DNA of 64,000 bases, from the NCBI GenBank assembly GCA_036496285.1, contig DASXLI010000024.1:43068-107067 (forward strand), given 5' to 3'. The position numbers were made by a program, and so were the translations under genes. Positions 15,923 through 24,706 of this stretch are shown piece after piece. The number at the start of each line of letters is the position of its first letter. Position 1 is the stretch's first letter. The notes beneath the pieces were generated by a model. The model was not told the origin of the DNA and searched no databases. It worked only from the letters and a program-made list of their open reading frames with translations. Source of the stretch: DP-19 sp036496285 (lineage in GTDB: Bacteria > Desulfobacterota > Binatia > UTPRO1).

Positions 15923-18900
15923 ATGGCATCCAGCTCGAAGCGCGCCGTCGTCGGCGCCGCCGCGCTCACCGCATTTCTGACGTTCGCAACGATCGCGCTC
16001 GCCGCAGCGCCCAACAGGTGCCTGAGCGGCCAGACACGCTGCGCGAGCCAGAAGGCGCAGGGTCTGCTGCAGTGCCACATCACGGCGGAGAGGGACGGCA
16101 CTGCCGTCGATCCCGCGTGCACCGGGCGCGTGATGACGCGCTTCAGCGGCACTGCCGACCAGCCGAGCTGCTTCGAGATGATCGGGGCGGGAGAAGATCG
16201 CAATTCCCAGGCGATCTGCGCCACGCACGACGACACGAACGCGATCGAGCAGAAGGTCGACGCGTTCGTGGAGGACGTCGTGTCGGGTATCGATCCCGAC
16301 TTCCAACATGCTTCCCCGCCGAACTCGTGCACCTCGGGCAAGAAGAAGTGCGTCGCGGACAAGCTGAAGGACATCCTGCGATGCCACGAGCAGGCGATCC
16401 GAAGCGGCCACCACGTCGATCGTGACTGCGTCGCGAGGGCCCGCGCGAAGTTCGACGGCAACCGAGGCTGCTTCGCCAGGCTCGAGGCGAGGGAGAACCC
16501 GAGTAGCCCCTCGACCATCTGCAAGAGTCACGGTGACACCGCGGCCGTCGAGCAGAAGGTCGATGCCTTCATCACCGACCTGCTCTGCGAGCTCGGGTCG
16601 CCGACGGTGACGTGCGGAACGCCGACGCCGCCGCCCGTCCCGACGCGAACCAAGACACCGACGCCGACCCGCACGCCGACGCCGACACGGACCGCGACGC
16701 CGGCAGCCACCGCGACCCCCACGCGAACCGCCACCGCCGCGCTGACCGCCACCAGGACCGCAACTCCCGCGCCGACCGCGACGCCGACGAGGACCGCGAC
16801 ACCCGCGGCCACCGCGACGCCGACCAGGACAGCGACGCCGGTGAGCACCGCCACCTCGACGGCAACGACGGTGCCCACGACGACGGCGACGAGAACCGCC
16901 ACGCCGCTACCGACCGCCACGCCGACGGTCACTTCCACGCCCGCGCAGACGGCAACCAGGACGGCGACGCCGGCGAGTACCGCGACCTCCACCGCGACCG
17001 CGACCGCGGTGCCCACGACGACCGCCACCGCGACGGCGACGGCGACCGCAACCACGGCCGCCACGGCAACCGCGACCAGAACCGCCACCCCGCTGCCGAC
17101 CGCGACGCCGACGGTCACCTCGACACCCGCGCAAACAGCGACGAGAACGGCGACGCCGGCGACCACCGCCACGTCCACAGCGACGGCGACAGCAGCCGCA
17201 ACGGCAACCGCAACGAGAACCGCCACCCCGCTGCCGACCGCGACACCGACCGTCACCGCGACGCCCGCGCTGACGGCGACTGCGACGAGAACCGCGACAC
17301 CGACCGTCACCGCGACACCCGCACTGACGGCGACTGCGACGCGGACCGCCACGCCGACCGTCACCTCGACACCGACTGTCACGGCCACCGCCGTGTTGAC
17401 GGCGACCGCCACCCGGACCGCCACGCCGACCGTCACCGCAACGCCAGTGCTGACGGCGACGGCCACGAGAACGGCGACTCCGACGGTCACTGCAACGCCC
17501 GTCCTGACCGCGACGGCGACGGTGACCGCGTCGCCGACCCGCACCGCCACGCCCACGGTCACCGCGACGCCGGTGCTCACGGCCACCGCAACACGCACCG
17601 CGACGCCGACCGCCACCCTCACGCGCACCGCGACTCCGACGCCGACCGCCACCTCGACGCCGGTCTCGCTCTGCGGCAATGGCGTCCTCGATGCGGGCGA
17701 GGACTGCGATGCCAGCGCCGGCGCCAGCGGCACGTGCGCTGCGCACTCGAACACGGACCCCGCGTTCACCTGCACCGCTACGTGTCAGTGCGCCTGCCCG
17801 ACGTTCGTCGAGTTCACTGGCATCCCGCGCTCCGCATGCGATGTCGGCACCAACGAAGGCCGCCTGTGCACCACGAACGCCGATTGCCCCGGCGGTAGCT
17901 GCGTGCCGCATCTCGAGGGCGCGCTCGATACCGGCTGGACCGGCAACGGCCACGACTCGACGATCGTGAGCGACGGCAAGATCACGGTCGGCGTATCGGG
18001 TTGCGCCGGCTCGAGCCGTCCGTGCGGAACTTGCTCGCTGGTCGGTCCGGTCGACAACCTGAACGCGGCGACGTACCCGAGCGCGGTAGGCCCGAGCAAG
18101 GACCTGAACGATCACCGCTGCAGCAACAACACGTCGGTCCCGTGCAGCAACAACACGCCGTGCTTCCAGCAGTGCCTCGGTGGTACCAACGACGGCAATG
18201 CCTGCACGGCCGCATCGGCCTGCCCCGGTGGTGTCTGCCCCGCGGCGGGCACGTGCGAATACGCGTTCGGCACCTACCTGCCGCTCGCGGCCGGCGGCGT
18301 GTCGACCTGCGTCGGCAACCAGATCAACGGCAACATCACCGGCACGGCCAACATCGAGAGCGGCGCGTCGGCGACCACTGCCAAGCTGACGTCGCGCGTG
18401 TACAACGGCATCACGCTTTCGAACCCGTGTCCGCAGTGCAACGGCGACACCAATACCAACGACGGCGCCCGCGGCGGCACCTGCTCGGGCGGCCAGCGCG
18501 CAGGCAAGGCCTGCGACGTCAATGGCTCATCGCCGAACGCCTCCTTCGGGAAGACGAGCCTCGATTGCCCGCCGCTCACCGGCGCGCTCATCGCGACGCT
18601 CGGGATCGACCTGAGTAACACGACGGGCTCCAAGGTGCGGACGCTCTCCACGGCCAACCCGCTCTGCCGCGCCCCAGGGTGGACCACGCAGCGCTGCCAG
18701 TGCGATACGTGCGCTGACCTCGCCGCCGAGGCCTGTTCGACGAATGCCGATTGCCCCGCAGGCCACCCCTGCGGCGTCAAGCGCTGCACCGGCGGTACCA
18801 ACGGCGGCGCGCCGTGCACCTTGGCGAGCGAGTGCCCGGGCAGTGCATGCAGCACGCCGGGTGTTCAGACGGCGGGCAATCAGTGCGACGGCGCGTCGGG

Positions 18901-19261
18901 CGATTGCGTTGCTGATGCCGGGACGCCGAGCCCCAATGACCGCATCTGCTCCTCCGGTCCGCTCGAGAGCTTCTGCGGCCCGGTCGAGACGTTCCGTGGT
19001 TGTACGGGCGACAGCGACTGCACGTTCGCGGGCGACACCTGCAGTGTGACGCGCTTCCGCGATTGCTTCGACAACGGCATCCCCGGCGAGCTGATCACCG
19101 CGACCGGCTTGCAGAGCGCGCCGGTGAACGACCAGTCCGATCCGACGCTCGCCGCGCTCTTCTGCGTCGGGCCGACGAGCTCCGGGTCGATCAACTCGGC
19201 CGCGGGTCTCCCAGGTCCGGGACGCCTCGAGCTACCGGGTCACGCCCACGGGCTGCCGTAA
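15923..19261 (+). CDS. Large exported Cys-rich protein with TATP-repeat linker
   Basis: A 1112-residue exported protein of unknown function. The signal peptide (residues 1-30) ends ATIALAAAP. Two tandem copies of a domain of about 95 residues follow (about 31-128 and 129-228), sharing C-x6-C, a CH pair, VDxxC, GCF and VEQKVDAFxxDL. Residues about 236-580 are a Thr/Ala/Pro linker of near-perfect repeats (TATPTVTATP, ALTATATR). The rest is Cys-rich: CGNGVLDAGEDCD at about 582, then spaced clusters such as CTGDSDCTFAGDTC. The CGNGxxxxGExCD motif is common in surface proteins of myxobacteria and related groups. No CxxCH, LPxTG or PEP-CTERM sorting signal is seen. Probably a surface or adhesin-type protein. 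Confidence 0.75.
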   Translation: MASSSKRAVVGAAALTAFLTFATIALAAAPNRCLSGQTRCASQKAQGLLQCHITAERDGTAVDPACTGRVMTRFSGTADQPSCFEMIGAGEDRNSQAICATHDDTNAIEQKVDAFVEDVVSGIDPDFQHASPPNSCTSGKKKCVADKLKDILRCHEQAIRSGHHVDRDCVARARAKFDGNRGCFARLEARENPSSPSTICKSHGDTAAVEQKVDAFITDLLCELGSPTVTCGTPTPPPVPTRTKTPTPTRTPTPTRTATPAATATPTRTATAALTATRTATPAPTATPTRTATPAATATPTRTATPVSTATSTATTVPTTTATRTATPLPTATPTVTSTPAQTATRTATPASTATSTATATAVPTTTATATATATATTAATATATRTATPLPTATPTVTSTPAQTATRTATPATTATSTATATAAATATATRTATPLPTATPTVTATPALTATATRTATPTVTATPALTATATRTATPTVTSTPTVTATAVLTATATRTATPTVTATPVLTATATRTATPTVTATPVLTATATVTASPTRTATPTVTATPVLTATATRTATPTATLTRTATPTPTATSTPVSLCGNGVLDAGEDCDASAGASGTCAAHSNTDPAFTCTATCQCACPTFVEFTGIPRSACDVGTNEGRLCTTNADCPGGSCVPHLEGALDTGWTGNGHDSTIVSDGKITVGVSGCAGSSRPCGTCSLVGPVDNLNAATYPSAVGPSKDLNDHRCSNNTSVPCSNNTPCFQQCLGGTNDGNACTAASACPGGVCPAAGTCEYAFGTYLPLAAGGVSTCVGNQINGNITGTANIESGASATTAKLTSRVYNGITLSNPCPQCNGDTNTNDGARGGTCSGGQRAGKACDVNGSSPNASFGKTSLDCPPLTGALIATLGIDLSNTTGSKVRTLSTANPLCRAPGWTTQRCQCDTCADLAAEACSTNADCPAGHPCGVKRCTGGTNGGAPCTLASECPGSACSTPGVQTAGNQCDGASGDCVADAGTPSPNDRICSSGPLESFCGPVETFRGCTGDSDCTFAGDTCSVTRFRDCFDNGIPGELITATGLQSAPVNDQSDPTLAALFCVGPTSSGSINSAAGLPGPGRLELPGHAHGLP
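16619..17671 (+). repeat. In-gene tandem repeats encoding the TATP linker
   Basis: About 1 kb of short degenerate repeats, mostly variants of gcgacaccgaccgtcaccgc, inside the Cys-rich protein gene. At protein level there are three copies of a unit with RTATPLPTATPTVTSTPAQ, then about six of LTATATRTATPTVTATP. Composition keeps several other frames open on both strands, which produces long false ORFs. A site for slippage or recombination; a weaker version occurs in the propeller cytochrome gene near 12170-12390. Confidence 0.85.
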
Positions 19262-19281
19262 CCACTGAAACCCGAACCCGA

Positions 19282-19313
19282 AGAGGAGCGGACCGCGAAC
19301 GGTCCGCTCCTCT
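19282..19313. terminator. Strong hairpin between convergent genes
   Basis: A perfect 14-base stem (19282-19295 with 19300-19313) and CGAA loop, 20 bases after the Cys-rich protein stop and 16 bases before the glpX stop. The position and symmetry fit a bidirectional terminator. A pyrimidine-rich stretch follows on the plus strand, but no run of T. Confidence 0.8.
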
Positions 19314-19329
19314 CGTTCGCAGACGCGGA

Positions 19330-20307
19330 TCAGAACTCGACGACGACGTCCGGCGTGCCGTCGAGGCGCACGCTGTCGACGAAGCGAATCATGTGGTCGT
19401 TCAGCGACATGAGGAGCGAGCTCGTCCGGCAGCCGTGGCCGAAGTAGCGCACGCCGCGCATGAAGCTCCCGTCGGTGACGCCGGTCGCCGCGAACATGAT
19501 CTCGGGACCGGGCGCGAGGTCGCGCTCGGTGAAGATGCGCTTGGGGTCGGTGATCCCCATCTCCTTCATGCGCTCCTCCTGCCCGTCCTTCGTGGGCACG
19601 AGACGGCCCTGCATGCCGCCGTTCAAGCAGCGGATCGCCGCCGCGGCGAGCACGCCCTCGGGCGCGCCGCCGATGCCCATCACGGCGTGGACGTTGGTGC
19701 GGCGCACCGCGGCGGCGATGCCGGCCGACAGGTCGCCGTCGGAGATGAGACGGATGCGCGCGCCCGCGGTCCGGATGTCCTCGATGAGCTTTTCGTGGCG
19801 CGGGCGATCGAGGACGATCACGACGAGATCCTTGACGCCGCGGTTCAGACGCTTCGCGATCGCCGTGAGGTTCTCCTTGGGCGTGGCGTCGAGGTGCACG
19901 ACGCCCTTCGCCGACGGCCCGACGATGATCTTCTCCATGTAGCAGTCGGGCGCATGCAGCAGGCCGCCCTTGTTGGAGGCCGCCAGCACCGCGATCGAGT
20001 TGGGCTCGCCGGTGGCGCAGAGGTTGGTGCCCTCGAGCGGATCGACGGCGATGTCGACCTCGGGATCCTCGGCGTGCTGGCGCCCGACCTTCTCGCCGAT
20101 GAAGAGCATCGGCGCCTCGTCGCGCTCGCCCTCGCCGATCACGACGGTGCCGCGCATCGGCAGCGTATCCATCGACTTCCGCATCGCCTCGACGGCGCAG
20201 TGGTCGGCGTACTTGCGGTCGCCCTGGCCCATCGTGCGCGACGCGGAGATCGCCGCCTCCTCGACGACGCGCAAGAACTCGCGCGACAGATCCTGCTCGA
20301 TGCCCAT
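19330..20307 (-). CDS. glpX: Class II fructose-1,6-bisphosphatase GlpX
   Basis: Hydrolyses fructose-1,6-bisphosphate in gluconeogenesis; in some autotrophs the same family also serves sedoheptulose bisphosphate. The 325-residue length fits. Metal-binding segments are VVIGEGERDEAPMLFIGE and DIAVDPLEGTNLCA, and the phosphate-handling GDLSAGIAA and GIGGAPEGVLAA are intact. Start at MGIEQDLSREF follows GAGGAGGAG. It has its own upstream terminator at 20395-20436, so it is probably a single-gene transcript. Confidence 0.95.
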   Translation of the reverse strand: MGIEQDLSREFLRVVEEAAISASRTMGQGDRKYADHCAVEAMRKSMDTLPMRGTVVIGEGERDEAPMLFIGEKVGRQHAEDPEVDIAVDPLEGTNLCATGEPNSIAVLAASNKGGLLHAPDCYMEKIIVGPSAKGVVHLDATPKENLTAIAKRLNRGVKDLVVIVLDRPRHEKLIEDIRTAGARIRLISDGDLSAGIAAAVRRTNVHAVMGIGGAPEGVLAAAAIRCLNGGMQGRLVPTKDGQEERMKEMGITDPKRIFTERDLAPGPEIMFAATGVTDGSFMRGVRYFGHGCRTSSLLMSLNDHMIRFVDSVRLDGTPDVVVEF

Positions 20308-20364
20308 GCTCGACTCCTCCTCGGAACGACGATTCGACGTGGATAGGCGCGGTGCGCGGCGCCC

Positions 20365-20378
20365 GCCGGCGCGCCGGC
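20365..20378. promoter_or_regulatory. 14-base perfect palindrome upstream of glpX
   Basis: gccggcgcgccggc, about 58 bases before the glpX ATG and just after the upstream terminator. It could be an operator in the glpX promoter. In DNA of this GC content such a palindrome can also arise by chance. Confidence 0.25.
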
Positions 20379-20394
20379 TGCGGCGCGCAGTCTG

Positions 20395-20436
20395 ACACAA
20401 AACCCGGCGGCAGCGGAAGCGGCAAACGCCGCCGGG
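20395..20436 (-). terminator. Rho-independent terminator of the crotonase gene
   Basis: On the minus strand, CCCGGCGGC and GCCGCCGGG form a 9-base GC stem (20403-20411 with 20428-20436) with a 16-base loop, followed directly by TTTTGTGT. It lies 18 bases after the crotonase stop. Confidence 0.8.
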
Positions 20437-20454
20437 CCGCGCCGCCGCGATCGC

Positions 20455-21267
20455 TCAGCGGCCGCGGAAGCGCGGCGGCCGCTTCTCGAAGAACGCGCTC
20501 ACGGCCTCGCCGAGATCCTCGCTCGCGACGAACGCCGCGTTCCAGGCCGCCACGTAGGCGAGCCCGTCCTCGACACTCTTGCCGGCGCAGTACTCGAGCA
20601 CGTGCTTCGTGCCGGCGACCGCAAGCGGTGAGTTCGCGGCCATGCGCGCCGCCATGGCGAGCGCCGCATCGACGACCGCTTGCTGATCGGCGTGGATGCT
20701 GTTCACGAGGCCGATCGCGCGGGCGCGTTCGGCGTCGAAGTCGTCGCCGGTGAACGCGAGCTCGGCGACCTGCCCTTTGCCGATGATGCCCGGCAGGCGC
20801 TGCAAGGTGCCGACGTCGGCGACCATGGCCATGCGCGTCTCGCGGATGCTGAAGGTCGCGGCGGCGGCCGCGAGCCGCACGTCGCAGGCGGTGATCAGAT
20901 CTATGCCACCCCCCAGGCAGTAGCCGTGGATCGCCGCGATGACCGGCTTCGCGCAGCGCGCGACCGCGGTGATCGATCCCTGCAGACGGGCGATCGTGTC
21001 GAGGAGGCGCCGCCGTCCTGCTACACCCCCGCCGCCCTCGGCGATGCCACCACCCATCGACTTGAGGTCGAGGCCGACGGTGAAGTGCGGGCCGCGCGCG
21101 GCGAGGACGACGGCGCGCACCGCATCGTCGGCCTGCAGCTCGGCGATCGCCCGCGGCAGCTCGTCCCAGAATGCCGGGCCCATGGCGTTCCGCCGTTCGG
21201 GGCTCGCCATCCAGAGGGTTCCGACGTGCTCGTGCCGATCGATCGCGAAGACTTCGTAGGCGGCCAT
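20455..21267 (-). CDS. Crotonase family, probable dienoyl-CoA isomerase
   Basis: A 270-residue enoyl-CoA hydratase/isomerase superfamily protein. Oxyanion-hole segments are AARGPHFTVGLDLKSM and HGYCLGGGIDLITACD. The acidic residues of ECH1-type delta(3,5)-delta(2,4)-dienoyl-CoA isomerase appear in ACDVRLAA and ADVGTLQRLPGIIG, and the latter motif is close to the ECH1 signature. This enzyme shifts double bonds during beta-oxidation of unsaturated acids. Start at MAAYEVFAIDRHEH; the longer reading is Ala/Pro-rich. It is followed by its own terminator. Confidence 0.85.
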   Translation of the reverse strand: MAAYEVFAIDRHEHVGTLWMASPERRNAMGPAFWDELPRAIAELQADDAVRAVVLAARGPHFTVGLDLKSMGGGIAEGGGGVAGRRRLLDTIARLQGSITAVARCAKPVIAAIHGYCLGGGIDLITACDVRLAAAAATFSIRETRMAMVADVGTLQRLPGIIGKGQVAELAFTGDDFDAERARAIGLVNSIHADQQAVVDAALAMAARMAANSPLAVAGTKHVLEYCAGKSVEDGLAYVAAWNAAFVASEDLGEAVSAFFEKRPPRFRGR

Positions 21268-21354
21268 GGCGCCGCCATATGCCAGCCCCGCCGCCCCGGC
21301 AAGCGCGGCGGCCGCAGGTTGGACAGGCGCCACCCGCCCCGCTAGGAACGGGGC

Positions 21355-21552
21355 GTGTCGGTCAACACGGCGCACAAGATCCTGATCGCCACCGCCATCG
21401 GCTTCTTCCTCATGTACGCCCTCTGGGAGCTGGCCGACTACACCCAGTCCGGCGAGGCGACCGCGCTCGTCTGGAGCCTCGCGGCCGGCACCGGTGCGAT
21501 CGGGCTCGGCCTCTACCTGCGGCGCTTCATCCGCTCGCTCGGAACTCCGTGA
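21355..21552 (+). CDS. Small two-helix membrane protein
   Basis: A 65-residue protein of unknown function, GTG start after AGGAACGGGGC. Two hydrophobic helices (about residues 8-25 and 37-55) with a short basic C-terminus, YLRRFIRSL. Its stop overlaps the GTG start of the HAD gene (GTGA), which supports it as a real coupled gene. Confidence 0.65.
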   Translation: MSVNTAHKILIATAIGFFLMYALWELADYTQSGEATALVWSLAAGTGAIGLGLYLRRFIRSLGTP

Positions 21553-22232
21553 CCGCGATCGTCCACGACATCGACCCGTCGCGCGTCCAGGCAGCGGTTT
21601 TCGACCTTGGCGGCGTCTTCCTCGCCGGCGGCGTCGAGTCGGTGCGGGGCTTCGGCGCGCGTCACGGCCTGTCGCCGGAGACGTGGGATGCGATCCGCCT
21701 CGAGCTCTTCCACGAGGCGGGCATCTGGTCGGCGTGCGAGCGCGGCGAGGTGACGCTCGAGCGTTTCGTCGCCCGCCTGCGCGAGCTGGTGAACGAGGCC
21801 GGCGGCTACGTGTCGCGCGGCGATGCCGAGAACTTCATGGGTGCGATGAGCGATCAGGAGGCCGGGCAGCGCCTGCGCCGCGAGATCGTCGACGCCGCGG
21901 GTCGCGTGCACGCCGTCATGCCGACGGCCCTCCTCACCAACAACATCCTGGAGTGGCGCCAGGGCTGGCGCGGACTGCTCGATCTCGCGACGCTCTTCGA
22001 CGTCGTGATCGACTCGTCCGAGGTCGGCATCCGCAAGCCCGAGCCCGCGATCTACGAGCTCACCCGCACCAAGCTCGACCTGCCGCACGAGGCGATCTTC
22101 TTCCTCGACGATCTCGGCGTGAACCTGAAGCCGGCGCGCGCGCTCGGCTGGCAGACCCTACGCTACGACGACACGGAGCGCGTCCTCGCCGTGCTCGAGG
22201 CGCTCGTCGCGAGCCGTCCACCCCGCCCCTAG
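21549..22232 (+). CDS. HAD-IA family hydrolase
   Basis: A 227-residue haloacid dehalogenase-like phosphatase. Motif I is FDLGGVF, motif II LLTNN, motif III Lys in GIRKPEPAIYE, and motif IV FFLDDLGVN. A helical cap lies between motifs I and II, as in the epoxide-hydrolase N-terminal / phosphatase group. GTG start at 21549 overlaps the upstream stop. Substrate not predictable. Confidence 0.85.
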   Translation: MTAIVHDIDPSRVQAAVFDLGGVFLAGGVESVRGFGARHGLSPETWDAIRLELFHEAGIWSACERGEVTLERFVARLRELVNEAGGYVSRGDAENFMGAMSDQEAGQRLRREIVDAAGRVHAVMPTALLTNNILEWRQGWRGLLDLATLFDVVIDSSEVGIRKPEPAIYELTRTKLDLPHEAIFFLDDLGVNLKPARALGWQTLRYDDTERVLAVLEALVASRPPRP

Positions 22233-22248
22233 CGCCGCGCCGCCCCGT

Positions 22249-23598
22249 TCAGGGCCGGTGCGCGGCGACGAAGGCGGCGATGAACTCGGCGCCCTTCGGG
22301 CTCGGGTGGTAGTGGTCCGTGAAGAAGTAGCTCGCCTTGTCCGGCAGCGACTCGAACGCGGCCGCCAGATCGATCAGCGCGACGCCCTGCTCCGTCGCGA
22401 GCGCGCGCAGCAGCTCGTTGTTGTGGTCGAGCAACACCTTCCGGCGGCCGTCCATGTCGTGCATGAAGGTGACGATCACGGGCGTCACGCCCTTCGAGCG
22501 GCTGATCAGGCAGAGCGTCCGCACGTTCTCGGCGTAGGCGTCGCCGATCGTCGCGAGCAGCTGCCGCAGCTCGTCGCCGGGGTGGGCCTCCGGCGTCCAC
22601 GTCGCGGCGGTCTCCTCGACCGGCGGCGGCCGCATCACCGCCGCGAGCGGCGGGACGTACTGCTGTACGACGTAGAAGAGGAGGCTCCGCGCGTACGCAT
22701 TCTGTCCGCGCGTCGCCGACGCCCAGAACTCCGCCACGGAGCCGCTGAACAGGATGTCGTCGGAGATCAGCAAGCGGTCGCGTCCGGTACCGAACAGGTC
22801 GTTCGGGCCGAGGTAGAGGACGACCATCGTCGGCTTGTGCGGCAGCACGCGCACGTAGAAGCGGATCAAGGTCTGGAGCGAGGTGTAGCCGTTGTTGCCC
22901 GCGTTCACGACGTCGAGGGCCGGGTCGGGTCGTTGCGCCCGCAGCTTCTCCTCGAGGAGGTGCGGCCACGTCTGGTCGTCGTTCAGGCCGTAGCCGAAGA
23001 CGGACGACTCGCCGAGCGTGAAGATGCGCGGGCCGGCGTCGTCCTCCCACCGCCCGCGCAGATGCGTACGGAAGCCGAAACCGTCGGTCGTGTACGTCGC
23101 GCCGGCGTTCGTCCAGGTGTTGCTCGGCTTCGCCTCGAACCCGAGGAGGATCGAGCGCTCGTGTCCCCACGCGGCGTACTCGGCGAACGCGTCCTGCGTC
23201 CGCAGGCGTTGCGTCAGCACCGTTTCGGCCAGCACGGCGGCGATGACGAGACCGCCGAGCGAGAGAAGAAACGCGGCGGCGGGACCGGCGCCCCCGGCCC
23301 GCCGGCACGCCCACGCGACGACCAGGGGCACGAACAGCAAGCTCGCGCCGCAGACCAGCAGGAAGCGCGCGTAGCGCGCGCTGTACGTCAACACCGCGGC
23401 ATCGGGCGAGCGGTGGAAGACGAGGGGCAGGAGCAGCAGCCCGAGCGGCACGGCACACAGCAGGTATCCCCGGGCGAACGGCCGCATGAGTGATGCGGTC
23501 AGGGAGCCGAGCGCGGGACGCAGTTCGCCGTAATAGGCATGAGGACGCCATACGGAAGCCCAGGGGGTCTCGGCAAGGACCGGTAGGACATGCGACAT
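22249..23598 (-). CDS. Membrane-anchored SGNH/GDSL-type hydrolase
   Basis: A 449-residue protein with three N-terminal transmembrane helices (residues about 45-145), then an extracytoplasmic SGNH domain. Block I is FTLGESSVFGYG, block II NAGNNGYTS, block III LYLGPNDLF, and block V FTDHYHPSPKG, giving the Ser, Gly, Asn and Asp/His of the family. Such proteins can be esterases or O-acetyl-transfer partners in polysaccharide modification. It is divergent from the glycan operon starting at 23654. The start at MSHVLPVLAE is one option; MRPFARGYLL would drop 34 residues before the first helix. Confidence 0.75.
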   Translation of the reverse strand: MSHVLPVLAETPWASVWRPHAYYGELRPALGSLTASLMRPFARGYLLCAVPLGLLLLPLVFHRSPDAAVLTYSARYARFLLVCGASLLFVPLVVAWACRRAGGAGPAAAFLLSLGGLVIAAVLAETVLTQRLRTQDAFAEYAAWGHERSILLGFEAKPSNTWTNAGATYTTDGFGFRTHLRGRWEDDAGPRIFTLGESSVFGYGLNDDQTWPHLLEEKLRAQRPDPALDVVNAGNNGYTSLQTLIRFYVRVLPHKPTMVVLYLGPNDLFGTGRDRLLISDDILFSGSVAEFWASATRGQNAYARSLLFYVVQQYVPPLAAVMRPPPVEETAATWTPEAHPGDELRQLLATIGDAYAENVRTLCLISRSKGVTPVIVTFMHDMDGRRKVLLDHNNELLRALATEQGVALIDLAAAFESLPDKASYFFTDHYHPSPKGAEFIAAFVAAHRP

Positions 23599-23653
23599 TG
23601 ACGCCCCCACCCCGTTTCCTTCATCATCGTCACCTGCCGTAGCGCGCCGGACC

Positions 23654-24685
23654 ATGTCGACCGAACAGCCCCTGCGAATCGCGGTGATAGGTGCAGGACG
23701 CTGGGGCCCGAATCACGTTCGAAACTTCCACGAGATCGGCGCAACCGTCGTCGGGGTCGCCGACCTCGAGCAGTCGCGCCTGGCCGCATTGCGTCAACGG
23801 TATCCGGGCCTCGTCGTCAGCACGGACTACCGCGACTTCCTCGCGCGCGACGACGTCGACGCGGTCGTCGTCGCGACGCCCGTCACCACGCATGCGCGGA
23901 TCGTCGCCGACGCCCTCGCCGCCGGCAAGGACGTACTCGCCGAGAAGCCGCTCGCCGCGACGACCGCTGAGTGCGTCGAGCTCGCGGACGTCGCCCGCGC
24001 ACACGGCCGCCTGCTCATGACCGGACATGTGTTTCTCTTCAACTCCGGCATTTTGAAGCTGAAGGAGCTTCTGCAGTACGGCGAGCTCGGCGACGTCTAC
24101 TATTTTCACATCACCCGCACGAACCTCGGCCCCATCCGCCAAGACACCAACGCCGTCGGTGATCTGGCGAGCCACGACATCGCGACGCTCAACTTCCTGA
24201 TCGGCGCGAGCCCGACGCACGTGAGCGGCACCGGGATGAGCTACCTGCAGGAAGGGCGCGAGGACGTGGCCTTCGTCACGCTGTTCTACCCGAACCGGAC
24301 GATTGCCAGCCTCCACATCAGCTGGCTCGATCCCATGAAGGTGCGCCGCATCACCGCCGTGGGATCCAAGAAGATGGCGATCTGGGACGATCTCTCGCAA
24401 CAGGGCCCTGTCGCCATCTACTCGAAGCGAATCGTACGTGAGCCGGTCGATCCCAGCATGCCCGACTACGGGGACTTCCAGCTTCTCGTGCGCGAGGGGG
24501 AGATCAACATTCCCCTCGTCCATCAGATCGAGCCCCTCCGGGCGCAGGCGCAGTACTTCATCCAGGCTGTTCGGCAGCGGGCGCTGCGGGTCTGCGATGC
24601 GCCCTTCGCCACCGAGGTCGTGCGCATCGTCGAATGCATCAACGAGTCGATCGTTCAGGGGGGGAGCCGCGTCGCCGTTTCGTGA
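23654..24685 (+). CDS. Gfo/Idh/MocA family oxidoreductase
   Basis: A 343-residue NAD(P)-dependent sugar dehydrogenase. N-terminal Rossmann motif VIGAGRWGPNHVRNF, the family Lys-Pro in AEKPLAATTAE, and a C-terminal alpha/beta domain with GDLASHDIATLNFL containing the catalytic His. First gene of an eight-gene glycan operon. Likely oxidises or reduces a nucleotide-sugar carbon that the DegT aminotransferase at 28936 could then aminate. Confidence 0.88.
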   Translation: MSTEQPLRIAVIGAGRWGPNHVRNFHEIGATVVGVADLEQSRLAALRQRYPGLVVSTDYRDFLARDDVDAVVVATPVTTHARIVADALAAGKDVLAEKPLAATTAECVELADVARAHGRLLMTGHVFLFNSGILKLKELLQYGELGDVYYFHITRTNLGPIRQDTNAVGDLASHDIATLNFLIGASPTHVSGTGMSYLQEGREDVAFVTLFYPNRTIASLHISWLDPMKVRRITAVGSKKMAIWDDLSQQGPVAIYSKRIVREPVDPSMPDYGDFQLLVREGEINIPLVHQIEPLRAQAQYFIQAVRQRALRVCDAPFATEVVRIVECINESIVQGGSRVAVS

Positions 24686-24706
24686 GCGACCGGCGGAGCA
24701 GCCGAC

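Noticed and set aside
16528..18115. Long ORFs on both strands across the TATP repeats (for example 415 codons on the minus strand, Val/Ala-rich)
   Set aside because: They are shadows created by the repetitive composition. The plus-strand frame has a signal peptide, Cys domains and a ribosome-binding site; the others have none.
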